Below are positions 11,449-22,526 of a DNA stretch of 64,000 nt, one piece after another. The stretch covers positions 1,178,001 to 1,242,000 of the forward strand of contig OY725504.1 of the NCBI GenBank assembly GCA_963281255.1. Direction: 5' to 3'. The stretch's first letter is position 1, and every line of letters begins with the position of its first letter. The notes beneath the pieces are model-generated. The model ran no database searches. It was not told the origin of the DNA and saw only the letters and a program-made list of their open reading frames with translations. Source of the stretch: Aphrocallistes beatrix. Its lineage: Eukaryota; Porifera; Hexactinellida; Sceptrulophora; Aphrocallistidae. The translations under genes were made by a program, and so were the position numbers.

Positions 11449-11917
11449 TGCTGGAACAAAAGTATTCGTACACCCCATAATTCCCCATACAAATAGTTTT
11501 AATACTGATTTATTTAGCGAGTCAAGGTATTTAATTGGTAAGAGATACGTTTAATATAACTTCAAATTCGAATTCTCCATATCTGATTTACTCACTTTTT
11601 AATCTTTCAACTTGTTTACACAATGTTAATAATTTTCAAACTGTGCCACCTCATACCACCAATGCCATCATATACAATGGTGATCACTCGCGACATGTAG
11701 CATAGGAAAGCAAATGCTGAAAATACTTAATCTTGAAGAAGAGTAATTAAGTTGAAAACTCATTAAGTGGGTAATTTGAATGTGGAGAATTCGAATTTGA
11801 AGTCAAATTAAGTGTATCTCTCACAAATTAAATATTCTTGAAGCGCTAAATAAATCAGTATTATAACTATTTGTATGGGGAATTATGGGGTGTACGAATA
11901 CTTTTGTTCAGGCAGTG
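11446..11917. mobile_element. Tc1/mariner-type MITE, 472 bp
   Basis: TIR CACTGCTGGAACAAAAGTAT, inverted copy at the right end (ATACTTTTGTTCAGGCAGTG), pairing for over 60 bp; TA at 11444-11445 and 11918-11919. No ORF. Confidence 0.75.
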
Positions 11918-11923
11918 TATATG

Positions 11924-12660
11924 TTGCAGGCGAAATGCGTTTCAACGCGAAACGCGTTTCGCCTAGGCGGTGGGCGTTTCAATACAATCATGAGTAGTTA
12001 ATATTGAAATAACGTAGCGTTTTTAAAGTAGAATTAGTCCAATTCAGGCTAAAAAGTACCGTAATTTCACGTTAAATTTTCAAAAATCCCCCTTTCAATT
12101 TCCCGTCCTTCGGAAATTATACAGTAATTCGGTTAATATATAGTGAATAAATAAAGAAATGAAACATGATATAAGTCAGTTTGTTGTTTTTATTCGAAAA
12201 TAGATTCAATCTCGTAGCATTTCCTAACTACAGTACACCCTCGCTAATCCGAACAGCTCTGTTCCAATGTTCGAAAAAATCGTTCGGATTAGTGAATTCG
12301 TTCCGATTAGTGAAATAACACTAATTCAATAGAGCATTAATTATAATAAATTTGTATTGTTAAATATTAAGGATATTATTTCGCTATGATTGCTTATTTA
12401 ACGAGGTTTCTCAATCTTATTGATAGATTTAAGTTTATAAACGTCTATTCAAAGCATAGAGGCCAATAAAATTATATTTTGGGTGTTCGGATTTTAAGAA
12501 TGAGGTGTTCGGATTAGCGAGGGTTCGGATTGGCGAGGTTCGGACTATCGAGGGTGTACTGTAATCATATATTAACTACCCATTATTGTATTGAAACGCC
12601 CATCGCCTAGGCGAAACGCGTTTCGCGTAATATTTCAGACGAAACGCATTTCGCCTGCAA
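11924..12660. mobile_element. Palindromic element with TTGCAGGCGAAATGCG ends
   Basis: Left end TTGCAGGCGAAATGCGTTTC, right end its inverted copy. A second inverted block GAAACGCGTTTCGCCTAGGCG appears inside both arms. Interrupted by the pogo-like MITE 12231-12561. The flanks are inverted (TATATG / CATATA), so no direct target duplication is visible. Confidence 0.55.
12231..12561. mobile_element. Pogo-like MITE (CAGTACACCCTCGC family), copy 1
   Basis: TIR CAGTACACCCTCGCTAATCC with inverted right end CGAGGGTGTACTG; TA on both sides. Closely related to 18006-18315. Nested in 11924-12660. TIR shape and TA target resemble pogo/Tigger elements. Confidence 0.8.
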
Positions 12661-12680
12661 CATATACACACATACACACA

Positions 12681-13795
12681 TCCTTACTAATTAGTTACTA
12701 TTAAAAATCGTTTATTGTATATTTATATATCTATATATATCTGTAACGAATTGATTGAAGAGACTGCCAGGCGTAGAAGGCTGATTTTTGGCATGTGGGA
12801 GTCTTTTGGCTATGGCTCCAGTAAGTTCTGAGCTCAGAACAAAATGTCGACTCATCATAGAATTATGACGTCATTGTCACATTTTTAAAAGTTAAGCAAC
12901 ACAGTTATTCGAGCATAACTCAGCCATTATAGGAGATAGAAGGCTGAAATTTTAATAGAATCTGTAAACTAACATACCTCACAAATGATGCAACTATCAT
13001 CAAAAAATGATGACTCATCACTTTGTTATGACGTCATCATTACTCATCATAAATTTTTAAAATTGATAAATTTGGTGATTTTTCGTGCGATATAGATTAC
13101 AAGCGCGCTTCGCTTGCTTGCGCTGCGCGGCTGGCGGACACTTCGTGTCCGCGGGAGGCTCCCTTCGGTCGCCTGGAGGTAACATTGGTTAATTATAAGG
13201 GAGATATCATCTCTAAATATGTCCATCTTAGTTTTAAAATCGATTTCACTCGAAAGTCACCAAATTTGTCAATTTTTAAAATTTTGATGAGTAATGATGA
13301 CGTCATAACAAAGTGATGAGTCATCATTTTTTGATGGTAGTTGCATCATATGTGAGGTATGTTATTATACATATTCTATTAAAATTTCAGCCTTCTATCT
13401 CCTATAATGGCTGAGTTATGCCCGAATAACTGTGTTGCTTAACTTTTAAAAATGTGACAATGACGTCATAATTCCATGCTGAGTCGACATTTTGCTCTGA
13501 GCTCAGAACTTACTGGAGCCATAACCAAAAGACCCCCACATGCCAAAAATCAGCTTACTGCGCCTTGCAGTTTCTTCAATCAATTCGTAACAGAGATATA
13601 TATGTATATATATACATATATATATATATACAAACATTAATTGAGTTTTAATAGTAAGGATAACAGTAGGACAGACGTATTTAGAGATGTTATATCGCTT
13701 ATAATTAACCAATGTGGGCCAGGCGACCGAAGGGAGCCTCCGGCGGACACAAAATGTCCGCCAGGCGCGCAGCGCAAGCAAGCGAAGCGCGCTTG
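12681..13795 (+). mobile_element. HeliB element containing a second HeliB copy
   Basis: 5' end TCCTTACTA after A at 12680; 3' end GCGCGCTTG at 13795 followed by T. A complete reverse HeliB (13100-13660) interrupts it exactly between A and T of its own GATTATAACAG segment, which fixes the boundaries of the family. About 554 bp remain when the nested copy is removed. No coding capacity. Confidence 0.75.
13100..13660 (-). mobile_element. Complete HeliB element nested in HeliB
   Basis: On the minus strand it reads 5'-TCCTTACTATTAAAACTC ... GCGCGCTTG-3', flanked by A and T of the interrupted host copy. 561 bp. The 3' module carries the stems gcgctgcgc, gcggacacttcgtgtccgc and a ccgaaggg palindrome. 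Confidence 0.8.
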
Positions 13796-13796
13796 T

Positions 13797-13872
13797 ATAT
13801 ATATATATATATACATTAATCGAGTTTTAATAGTAAGGATAATAATAATAATAATAATAATAAATAATAAAA
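13797..13872. repeat. Reverse HeliB 5' end and (AAT)n microsatellite
   Basis: ATTAATCGAGTTTTAATAGTAAGGA is the reversed 5' terminus of HeliB without a body attached; it is followed directly by an AAT-repeat microsatellite. The same order (forward 3' end, AT-rich spacer, reversed 5' end) recurs at 49370-49542. Confidence 0.6.
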
Positions 13873-14331
13873 GACATTTATATAGCACAGACTCCATATT
13901 AATATGTTCTAGTGCGCTGTACAATAATAATAGAAGTTTGTAGTATATGCATGAACGTATGTATTCTTGTAATGTAGTGTATGTATATGCGTTGAAATTA
14001 ATTTAAGATGTGTATATTAAGTGTTTATTTGAGTAGTTGTGGTGTGTGCGATGCGGAAGAGGTGAGTTTTAGTAGTTTTTTGAAGATAGGGAGTGAATGG
14101 GCATTCCGAATGCTCGGAGGGAGAAGATTCCACTCAACAGGCGCAGATAAAGTGAAAACACGATCACCCAGGGTTTTGGAGGATTTGATAGTTGGATGCT
14201 CAAGGAGGATGACGTTGGATGATCACAGAATGCGATTGGATGTCTTAACCTGTATGAGTTGGATGATATAATCCGGAGCAAGAGAATGATGGCTTTGTAA
14301 GTTATAAGGAGGATTTTAAAGAGGATACGAT
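13873..14331. other. Intergenic, no supported gene
   Basis: Contains a 34-bp motif around AGTGCGCTGTACA of the kind found in dispersed repeats, and an 87-codon ORF (14008-14271) without recognisable domain or promoter. I call no gene here. Confidence 0.3.
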
Positions 14332-14613
14332 GTCTATGCTAAAATAAATTCTCCGCTTTTATTCGTTGAATCAATTTGTTATAGACATCGTTATACGTAA
14401 TTGATTGTAGAGAATCAAAGCTTATAAAAGTATGTACTCATTATCATTAGTAGGGTAGATTAGCTATCCTTGTATTCATAATTCAGCAGTGTGTAATAGG
14501 TAATGTCTATGTTTTGATAATTTATGTAAAGTGTATAATCTTAAAATGCTAGTTCATTACAAAGGGAAAGATAAATAAAGTTGATATCACTCGTAAAATT
14601 GATATTACTTTGA

Positions 14614-14675
14614 GGGAACTTTCCAGTCTTTTCAAAAATAATTGATTCACATGTCGTTTGAAATTTGTATAAATA
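14614..14675 (+). promoter_or_regulatory. Core promoter of membrane-protein gene B
   Basis: GGGAACTTTCC (14614-14624) fits the kappaB consensus; CAGTCTTTTCA follows; TATAAATA is at 14668-14675, 40 bp before the ATG at 14708. Confidence 0.6.
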
Positions 14676-14707
14676 AGCTGAAAATTATATCAAAATATAA
14701 GATTCAA

Positions 14708-15820
14708 ATGAATATTACATATATATTGGATGTATTGACGGCGGTGATTGCCACTCCATTATTCCTTACAATAATAACTCTCATGATTGGATGGAATGTA
14801 TACTTCATTGTAAAGTGCTGGAGAATGTTCAAACAATACAAAAGTTGTAAACAAACCCCTGTTCTACATCCCCTCTACTCAGATGTACAATATCTGTCTA
14901 AACAGAGGAAACTGTACAACCTGAAAACACACATCACCAAATATGTCTTAATGGTTGTCTGTAGTTCTGTTGAATTAGCTGGCATAGTAGGATTGGGAAT
15001 AGCTTCAGTTTTCCAATTACATCCAAGACACCTTCCTAACCACACTACGCTGTTGTTTGGAAATTTAAATTGCAAGAGCTATATTTGGTTTCTTATGTTT
15101 TTTGGAGATCAAATTCACATTTTAATGACTAATTTTGCTTTAATATTCTTAAGTTTACTCCCAATTACTCTCGCAATCCTGTCTCGCTACCTCGCTGCTA
15201 GATATCTCAACCATCCTTTCAAGCGTACTCTCATCAAATATCTCATCTGGTGCTGTGTCCAATGCATTTTGATAGGATTCTGTTCCACACCATACACTTG
15301 GATTTTCTTGCTCTTGCTTGTTCCTATTATCAGCATAGCCAACTGGATTGTGTTGTTGAGAGATACGTCCATTCTGTCTCGTGTGCTCAGGTCCAATCTA
15401 AGAGATATTCAACTCTATTCTGACAATAGAGTATTCTACAATCAGCAATTATCAGCATTCAAATTCTATCGAATATTCCGTATTGTGTCACTGGTTTCAT
15501 TGTTTGTTATGTTTCTTGTACAATGGCAATTGTTAATTCTTGGAATATTTGAAATGGTATTTTTGAAGGCTTGTTCCATACATTTATGGAATAATGTGAA
15601 TTTTCTAATCTCAATTCAAACAAATTATGACTGGCTAATTTTACCTCTTCTTGAAATATTGAATAGCTTTGTTTTCATTTTATATTTTCTCTCCCTCTGC
15701 TTGCCTTTATGGGGTCTAACATTCATTCCAATCATTCTCAAATGCTTGAAGAGATGCAGAGAGAAAGAAGACCAGTATCGGTACAACTATGCCAAGTTAG
15801 AACCTCTCTTAAAGAAGTAA
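14708..15820 (+). CDS. Multi-pass membrane protein, paralogue B
   Basis: 370 residues, single exon, same seven-segment layout as paralogue A. An in-frame ATG exists at 14642, but the region 14642-14707 aligns with the untranslated leader and TATA box of copies A and C, where the frame is not kept. The ATG at 14708 (MNITYILDV) is therefore preferred. Differences from A cluster in the first helix, the TM6-TM7 region and the last helix; the middle of the protein is almost unchanged. Function unknown. Confidence 0.8.
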   Translation: MNITYILDVLTAVIATPLFLTIITLMIGWNVYFIVKCWRMFKQYKSCKQTPVLHPLYSDVQYLSKQRKLYNLKTHITKYVLMVVCSSVELAGIVGLGIASVFQLHPRHLPNHTTLLFGNLNCKSYIWFLMFFGDQIHILMTNFALIFLSLLPITLAILSRYLAARYLNHPFKRTLIKYLIWCCVQCILIGFCSTPYTWIFLLLLVPIISIANWIVLLRDTSILSRVLRSNLRDIQLYSDNRVFYNQQLSAFKFYRIFRIVSLVSLFVMFLVQWQLLILGIFEMVFLKACSIHLWNNVNFLISIQTNYDWLILPLLEILNSFVFILYFLSLCLPLWGLTFIPIILKCLKRCREKEDQYRYNYAKLEPLLKK

Positions 15821-15966
15821 TCCTGACCTTGTCACAAGGTCTCAACATTCATTTGTATGTAATGGTCTTATTATACCTTTCAAGTCAATTGTATCCATTG
15901 AGGAGAATTTTAATTACCTATGTATTTTCAGAATTCATTTCCTCCTATAGTAATATGTAGAATTGT

Positions 15967-16238
15967 GGGCATGCCTAATTTCCGGGACGGGACGGGTTAA
16001 GATGCCTAATTTCCGGGACTGGACGAGTCAAGATGCCTAATTTCCGGGACGGGATGAGTCAAGATGCTTAATCCCCGGGACGGGACAGGAAAGGTACCTA
16101 ATTTCCGGGACGGGACGGGTTAAGATGCCTAATTTTCGGGACTGGACGAGTCAAGATGCCTAATCTCCGGGACGGGACAGAAAAGGTACCTAATTTCCGG
16201 GACGAGATTCCGTCCCGTCCCGGAAATTAGGCATGCCC
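15967..16238. mobile_element. Foldback-like minisatellite element
   Basis: Ends GGGCATGCCTAATTTCCGGG and its inverted copy. Between them run about seven degenerate direct repeats of roughly 36 bp built on GCCTAATTTCCGGGACGGGA. Absent from copy A, so it arrived or expanded after the duplication. Confidence 0.65.
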
Positions 16239-16639
16239 GTAACTGTTCTAATTAGACTAAGAATTTTGCTAACTTATTTCCGGTTAGCTCATTTTGGGTC
16301 AGAAGCCATACAAATACGGGCATTACTATAAACAGAATTAACCCCCAAGACTGATTCGGGTTTAAATGTATCACTTTTGCTGGGTTTTTTTTAGTTTGCC
16401 AATTAGACTATGTGTGATGACCAAATTCATCACACATATCCGGCTCCCTACTTATGTATACTTATACAGAATGTATCAAAAGTCTTGACCGGATAGTTAT
16501 GAGTATTATTAGTATTCATTGTATACTAGTAACTATGGCCATCCAGTGTAACTATTACATCATTGTTAGTTTGTTCATCACACTTTGCGATTTTACCTCA
16601 TTTTTCTTAACAGCACATTTTACTAACAAATTGAATATC

Positions 16640-18003
16640 AGATATGATGGGATTGAACTCCGTTCTAGAGCAATTGGAGTGGTTGAAGGATGCCTGACAC
16701 AAAAGGAAACGGTTGATAGGCTTGGGATTGGAGAAAGATCAGTAAGGAGATGGTGGACCCATAGGCGTCGTAAACTTTATTTCCTACCCTTGGACTGCCC
16801 GGCCACAATAATCCAGGGCCGTTCAGTCAGTTAATCGGGCCGTATCTTCAGCTGATCCAGCGTTACCGTCAGCCAAATGGGCCGTGAACCCTTGATCTAC
16901 ATGAGGAATTAGTAACAGCCAATTACCAGTACATAATAGCACTAAGCTTTTTACCGGGTAGTACCCGGTCATTTACCGGGTAGCACCCGGTCATTTACCG
17001 GGTAGCACCCGGCCTACCGGGTAGTACCCGGCATTCACTCTGGGCCGCCCGGCAATTGCCGGGTAACCGGGTGGGTTACGACGCCTATGCGTGGACCCTT
17101 CATAAATCTGGAAAAATTATGGCAACTAAGCCTCGGTCTGGGTGGCCAAACCCCTTAAACCGGGGTCCCGGATTGTGATCAAGAAATCCTTAGGGAAGAG
17201 ACGGCACTCAACCAGAAAATTGGCGAAAAGACTAACTACCAAAGCCAACCCCATCTCTCACATGACAGTCCAACGTCATCTAACTTCAAAACCTTGATGT
17301 CAGAGCTTATAAACGCCCAAAACGTCCAAGAATAAACGATCGTATCCGATAAAATCGTCTGACATTCGCTCGAAATCGCAAGGATTGGTCTTCTGATGAC
17401 TGTAAAAGGTGTTCTTGTCAATGAATCTTCCTTTGAGTTATTCCATTCGCCAAACCCGCAGAATGACAGAGGCTGGGCCATTGAATCTCAGAATATTGAG
17501 CCCGTGTTTCAGGTGAAATTTCCGGCGAAAGTTATGGTCTGGGGAATGATGTCGCATAGGGCTCTGTCGCAACTTCATATTGTACCTCGAAAACAGACTG
17601 TAAGCAGAGCCTACACAGGGATAATATTTTGGAGAAAAACTGTTTAGATGCAATCTAGCGGACTAACAAATGGACCAGTTCCTGAGAGGAAAATGTTGTT
17701 AAACGTGTCCGATTTCATTTGCATGACGGCTACCGCCCATACAGCCAAAGCCCCTCAGGAATGGTGTTCAACAAGGTCCCCTCGGTTTTGGATGAAAGGA
17801 GAGTGGCCAGCGAACTCACATGACCTGAATCCAATTGAAAATAACTGGGGGATTTTGTCTGAACGACTGGAGGAAATGGGTCAGGTTTTGAGGTTTGATG
17901 ATCTAATTTCTAACCTAAAAAAGGCATGGAGGGAGATCCAACCAAGCCTGCTTGAAAAGCCAGTGAACAGTATGTCTAGCAGGATTAAATTAGTAATACA
18001 TAA
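16640..18003 (+). pseudogene. Tc1-like transposase pseudogene
   Basis: Helix-turn-helix part at about 16640-16755 (RAIGVVEGCLTQKETVDRLG, then SVRRWW), cut by the MITE at 16760. It resumes at about 17100 and degrades through several frames. AKVMVWGMMSHR at about 17527 and SHDLNPIENNWGILSERL at about 17818-17870 correspond to the second and third catalytic regions of Tc1 transposases. Multiple stops and frameshifts make it non-functional. Confidence 0.8.
16760..17089. mobile_element. hAT MITE with internal minisatellite (CATAGGCG family)
   Basis: Ends CATAGGCGTCGTAA and TTACGACGCCTATG; near-perfect 8-bp duplication GGTGGACC / CGTGGACC at 16752-16759 and 17090-17097. Inside (16949-17030) a 22-bp unit TTACCGGGTAGCACCCGGTC is repeated about four times. 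Inserted in the Tc1 transposase pseudogene. Related ends occur at 59423 and 62793. Confidence 0.85.
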
Positions 18004-18005
18004 TA

Positions 18006-18315
18006 CAGTACACCCTCGCTAATCCGAACAGCTCTGTTCCAATGTTCGAATAAATCGTTCGGATTAGTGAATTTGTTCCCATTAGTGAAATAACACTAAT
18101 TCAATAGGGCATTAATTATAATGAATTTGTAATGTTAGAATATTGAGTGTATTATTTCGCAATGATTGCTTATTTAACGAGGTTTCTCAATCTTGTTGAT
18201 AGATTTAAGTTTATAAACGTTTAATCAAAGCATAGAGGTGAATAAAATTATATTTTGTGTGTTCGGATTAGCGAGGGTTCGGATTGGCGAGGTTCGGACT
18301 AGCGAGGGTGTACTG
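18006..18315. mobile_element. Pogo-like MITE (CAGTACACCCTCGC family), copy 2
   Basis: CAGTACACCCTCGCTAATCC at the left, CGAGGGTGTACTG at the right, TA at 18004-18005 and 18316-18317. About 21 bp shorter than copy 1 at 12231. Confidence 0.85.
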
Positions 18316-18431
18316 TAGTGGGGAATATACTATTGGTAAATAATTAGATTCAATATTTAATATAATATATCACTAATTATGTTATTGAAATATACCATAA
18401 TACAACCGACCAAGACTTTTATTACACCCAA

Positions 18432-18625
18432 TCAAGGGATTATCTAGGAGCGCGAGACGCTCCTTTAGGCGTATGGTTCTAAGTCCGAAAGTGTTTAGGA
18501 GCGTGAAAATTTAGAATATTACCCAATTTACCCTATGTAATAATGTTATTTATCGATTTAGGCGTATGAAAATTTATGGGTTGAAGGATAGGAGCGTATC
18601 TCTGGAGGGCTGTATAATGCCCTGC
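18432..18625 (+). repeat. Left arm of a 5.2-kb inverted repeat pair
   Basis: ATCAAGGG then TATCTAGGAGCGCGAGACGC, matching 23392-23588 in reverse over about 190 bp. A degenerate single copy of the same sequence lies at 27900-28095. The arms enclose 18626-23391. Confidence 0.7.
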
Positions 18626-19654
18626 ACCCAATATATACTCTTCCAGCCTTTCACAACTATGGTACGCGAGCTCCTTTAGTGGTACGTGGGATATCTTATT
18701 TTCTACGTTAAACTATATCAAAATTTAAATATTGGTCATTATGCAGAGACTCTAATATTTGATGAAATGGTAGGCGGCGTAAAAGTCTGAGAACCACTAT
18801 ATTATTCCATAATAGCTACTTCAGAAAATTAAATGTGAGATAAATGAAATTTATTTTCGATCCGTCACATTGTGACACAATTGTGCCACTTTATGATTTT
18901 GGCGGGGCATTTTAGTTCTCTGAACATCATATCAAACTAGTCTTCTCAGTAGTGACATAGATAGAAGTGCTTTTTGAAACATTACATTATCCTTTTTTAA
19001 TAGAACTAACATTCTCAGTTGTGGCAAAAAATAAAAGTGCCAGTCAATGTAGTAAACAAAAAAAGAGTGCCGGGTCAAAATAGCGAATGAAAAAAATAAG
19101 CGCCGGGGCTTGAATAAGCGCCGGGTCTAAAGGGTTCACGAAATAAATAAGCGCCCGGGCGCTTATTCGAAGCAATACGGTATGTCCATTTTAACCACTA
19201 TTCATAGTGGTGATGAATTAATTCTGGTGGTACAAGTTGATAAATTTCTTCACTGGGTTGAGCAATTTATTTGAGATCGTTAACTATTAGAAATCTTCAA
19301 ATTAGAGTGTGTAGATTTCGAATCTGAGTTTAGACTTATTATCTCTTCGAGTTTGAGTGCATTTTCTTTAATAAAAGTTCAATTATCAAACTGGTCTCTT
19401 ATTTAAACTTCTTTTGAATGAGTTGCCACTTGTCAGTATGTGTATTGAATATTAACCTAAATTATTCCAAAGTCAGGAAAACTGCTATAAGAAGTATTTA
19501 GGGCTGATATTCGATCCAACTTCTTTGTCTAAAAATATATGTTGTGTTTCAGGCTGTGGAATGTGAGTGAACCAAGAGTCAGATGTCAAAATATTTTATC
19601 CGTAGAAACCAATATTCGACATATTCACTTTGTCTATCACTAATAGTTCCTACC
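18626..19654. other. Intergenic, no gene seen
   Basis: Contains CTGAGAACCACTA near 18790, resembling a hAT-Charlie-type end, and AAGCGCCGGG repeats at about 19085-19165 with a short inverted pair. No coding signal. Confidence 0.4.
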
Positions 19655-19912
19655 AGAGTGGACCATGGGTCACTTACAGTGACCCATGACCCATCTGACC
19701 CATTGCATGCGTGGACCATGACCCAGTGATCCAGTATGTGACCTGTCACTGGAAAATTGGTCCGCGAAAATTTTGGTCCGGGGGACCAAAATTTTCAGGG
19801 AAAATTGGTCCTCCCCTGAAAATTTTGGTCCTACAATGGACCATAGCATTCTAATACACTAAGGCAATGGCGCAGACCTTTTTTTCTGGACCATGGATTG
19901 GTTAAACGAGCT
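19655..19912. repeat. GGACC/GACCC-rich dispersed repeat, copy 1
   Basis: Starts AGAGTGGACCATGGGTCAC, contains many GACCCATG and TTGGTCC direct and inverted repeats, ends ATGGATTGGTTAAACGAGCT. It recurs inverted at 22527-22737 and 23305-23390. Confidence 0.6.
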
Positions 19913-20805
19913 AAGTGAATTTATCACTAATTATCAATTTAACATTTATTCGCTTTCTATTTGTCTACACCACACTTACTAAAGTCATATAATTGAGTCC
20001 AAAAGGTTAAGTACTTATAAATGAGCGTTTATAATCATAATAAGTTCAATTTTAATTGCAAACAAACAAATACATTCGAAATAGATTCATAGCACAGCAC
20101 GGCAAGACTAACAATAGACACTAAGTAGGAATAATCATTATTGAAATGGTGAATTACATGAATTAAATTAGTAAACTGAGGGGTGTTATGAAGAGAAGAT
20201 AATATTCTAAGATTAAGGAAGATCAAAACGTTGTTGTTCCGATAGACATCACTTCTCTTTCTTCATCCTTTATCCGGTCTTGTCACACCATTCCTACGAA
20301 AGAGAAGAATTATTATACTTCACAACAACACAATTCTCTCACACATATCAATCCATTTGTCATCAACTATGATTAAAATTAATACTAGTAATTTAGTACG
20401 AGTTGAACCGGGATAGAACTGTTTTCGAAGAACTTGAGAGTTAGCAATTTGATGAAAGTTTTATGGATAATACAAGTAGTAACACAGTCGATAACAGCAA
20501 TATATGGATACATAAGTGAGCCCTGTCTAATAAATCTATGATAATTCATTGAGATCCCTTATCAGTTGTTAAATAGGTTATATTTTTTGTATAAGAGAAA
20601 ACTGCACACCCAGCCACGTTATTTAGGTACTAAATTTGTGAATTACTAAATACATTTCATTAAAATTCCTGCAAACTATTCAAATATTCTTTAAGAGCTA
20701 TGACTACTGTTAATAGTAAAGTTGTTTCAGCTCCAAAAAGACCTTCAGTGGGGATGCGGGCAGGCGTTATATCATGACCATTATCTCATTATTTTACGTA
20801 TAATA

Positions 20806-20989
20806 CAGTAGAACTCGGTTAGTACGTGCTCGGGATACAACGTACTTCGGCTTAGTACGTACTCATTTCTCTGAACCAGAATTCAGTTATTATATTGCTT
20901 CCTATGTAATATCAACTCGGTTAGTACGTACTTACGGATAGTACTTTTTCCCGCTTCCCGTAAGGGTACGTACTAACCGAGTTCTACTG
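20806..20989. mobile_element. Pogo-like MITE, CAGTAGAACTCGG ends
   Basis: 184 bp, TIR CAGTAGAACTCGGTTAGTAC with inverted copy at the right; TA at 20804-20805 and 20990-20991. Confidence 0.8.
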
Positions 20990-21334
20990 TATAATCAAGG
21001 CTGATAATTTGATACATAATTGGCTACAAACATTTAATTCACGCATTGAAGTCTCAATAACCATCAATATATTTTGAAATGCTGCTGGTATATCGACTCA
21101 ATCTCTAGCAATAAATCCTTGTACCTGAAATACAATGGGATACTGAATACTGATCCCAAATGACAATATATGCGGTAGCTAAATATTGATGCGAGCGAGG
21201 AGATGAAACACGGTCCTAATTAACAGTCCAATACTAGGATTATTGGATTGTTGTTTAATTGAAAAAAAATTGAGATGATTGGATAATTAAAGTCGACGTT
21301 CACTATCCAAAATTTGACAATAAGAAATATTGTA

Positions 21335-21517
21335 CAGTCAGGGTCGCTTATTGTGAATCATCAGGGGACCAACAAATCTGTTCATAATATACTTCATATT
21401 AAGCGAACTTGATTCAATACAAATCCTATCTAAAAATGAAATTGGGACCAGCAGGAGGTTAGTTCATAATAAACGAATGTTCATATTAAGCGGGTTCATA
21501 ATAAACGACCCTGACTG
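21335..21517. mobile_element. Pogo-like MITE, CAGTCAGGGTCGC ends, copy 1
   Basis: 183 bp, CAGTCAGGGTCGCTTA and inverted CGACCCTGACTG; TA both sides. A second copy is at 39286-39454 and a fragment at 5743. Confidence 0.85.
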
Positions 21518-21704
21518 TAGTTTGAACTCCATATCTGACAATATAAGCTGAAATGATGTTTTATTCAGTTTTAATGGATCATTTTGTATTCGATCCTGTT
21601 AGTAAATATAGGTTTCTGAAATAATTATCTTAATTTAAAAAAAATAGTTATTGGACACATGAGCTATTCAGGCGTTTCGTAGGTCGAGCGTCGAGGTCGC
21701 TAAG

Positions 21705-21969
21705 CTAAGAAAGAATATCTGAAAATGAATTAACTAAGAACTTATCTACCTTTTCTTCGTTGTCAGTCATGCTCTTAGTAGAGTAGGCAGATTCCATCAG
21801 CAATCGTTTAGTGTGGACCAAAGATTGTCTCTTAGGCTTGGAATTCCATTCAGAAAGATAGGAAGGGTAGTCGGGGAATATACTGGGTACTGAAGTTTTC
21901 TTTAGAGCTATTCTATCCTGGAAACTCAAGCCCGTCATTGTAGGTAATGGTTCTCTCGATGTCATCTGG
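21705..21969 (-). CDS. Possible exon of unknown gene
   Basis: An 87-codon open stretch (MTSREPLPTM ... FSDILS, then stop) that begins directly after a CAG acceptor-like site on the minus strand with a pyrimidine-containing lead. Composition is mixed polar (many Ser, Lys, Glu) and looks more coding-like than its surroundings. No domain recognised and no partner exon found. Confidence 0.25.
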
Positions 21970-22526
21970 TTTGAAATAATGTATACATATCTAAACGGTG
22001 TGTAGAAGTGTAAATGTGACAATCAGTTAATATGTACGTATAACACATAAATGATAGAAACTTACTCACATTAGCGTGTTTACTTCCTAGTCTTTCCGCG
22101 GGCGTGTAATTACCCTAAACGATTCTTTGGGAAATGAAAAGCAGAGGGATATTCTGCTTCACTTTTGCAGCCTCGGATAACACAGGACATTGTCGTTCAG
22201 GAAGAGTAATAAATATGGATGCTTATGTGGAGTGTTTCGGATCAACTTTGAGTCGTGTATAGGAAAAGACAGTGATTTGTAAAACTTCACAACAAGGTAG
22301 CAAATAAATATATAATTCATGTGGTTGATTTTAAAACAAAACAAGTAAGTAGTATGTTCATATATAAGTAATATGGTTGCTTAAAATTAGTTTAACCACA
22401 AATTCTCTACAGTGCCATCCTCGAACCAATTTGAAGAAAATCGATGCAGTATTAATGAAAAGGATCATTATATAATATACGAAATTATATACCGACATAA
22501 TCCAACCATTTTCAGAAAAATTCATT

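Larger units (their letters stand above)
14332..16530 (+). repeat. Segmental duplication, copy B
   Basis: Homologous to 7963-11300, covering the promoter, membrane-protein gene and 3' flank. Serves as an unoccupied reference for the 9535 transposon and 11106 MITE in copy A. Its own private insertion is the minisatellite element at 15967-16238. Confidence 0.8.
16464..18432 (+). mobile_element. Old Tc1-type transposon, degenerate
   Basis: Imperfect TIRs: AAAAGTCTTGACCGG at the left (about 16474) and CCGACCAAGACTTTTATT at the right (about 18404). It holds a broken transposase gene and is interrupted by a hAT MITE (16760-17089) and a pogo-like MITE (18006-18315). The left end also survives in copy A near 11075, so this element predates the duplication. 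Confidence 0.65.
19913..21704. other. Intergenic centre of the inverted repeat, two MITEs, no gene seen
   Basis: AT-rich without a convincing exon. The segment 20699-20795 (CAGCTCCAAA, CTTCAGTGGGGATGC) is shared with 62876-62965. Confidence 0.4.

Noticed and set aside
14008..14271. 87-codon ORF after an AAT microsatellite
   Set aside because: No domain, promoter or splice context, and it lies in repeat-like sequence.
14642..14707. Longer N-terminus for membrane protein B
   Set aside because: It overlaps the conserved TATA box and leader; the frame is not kept in copies A and C.
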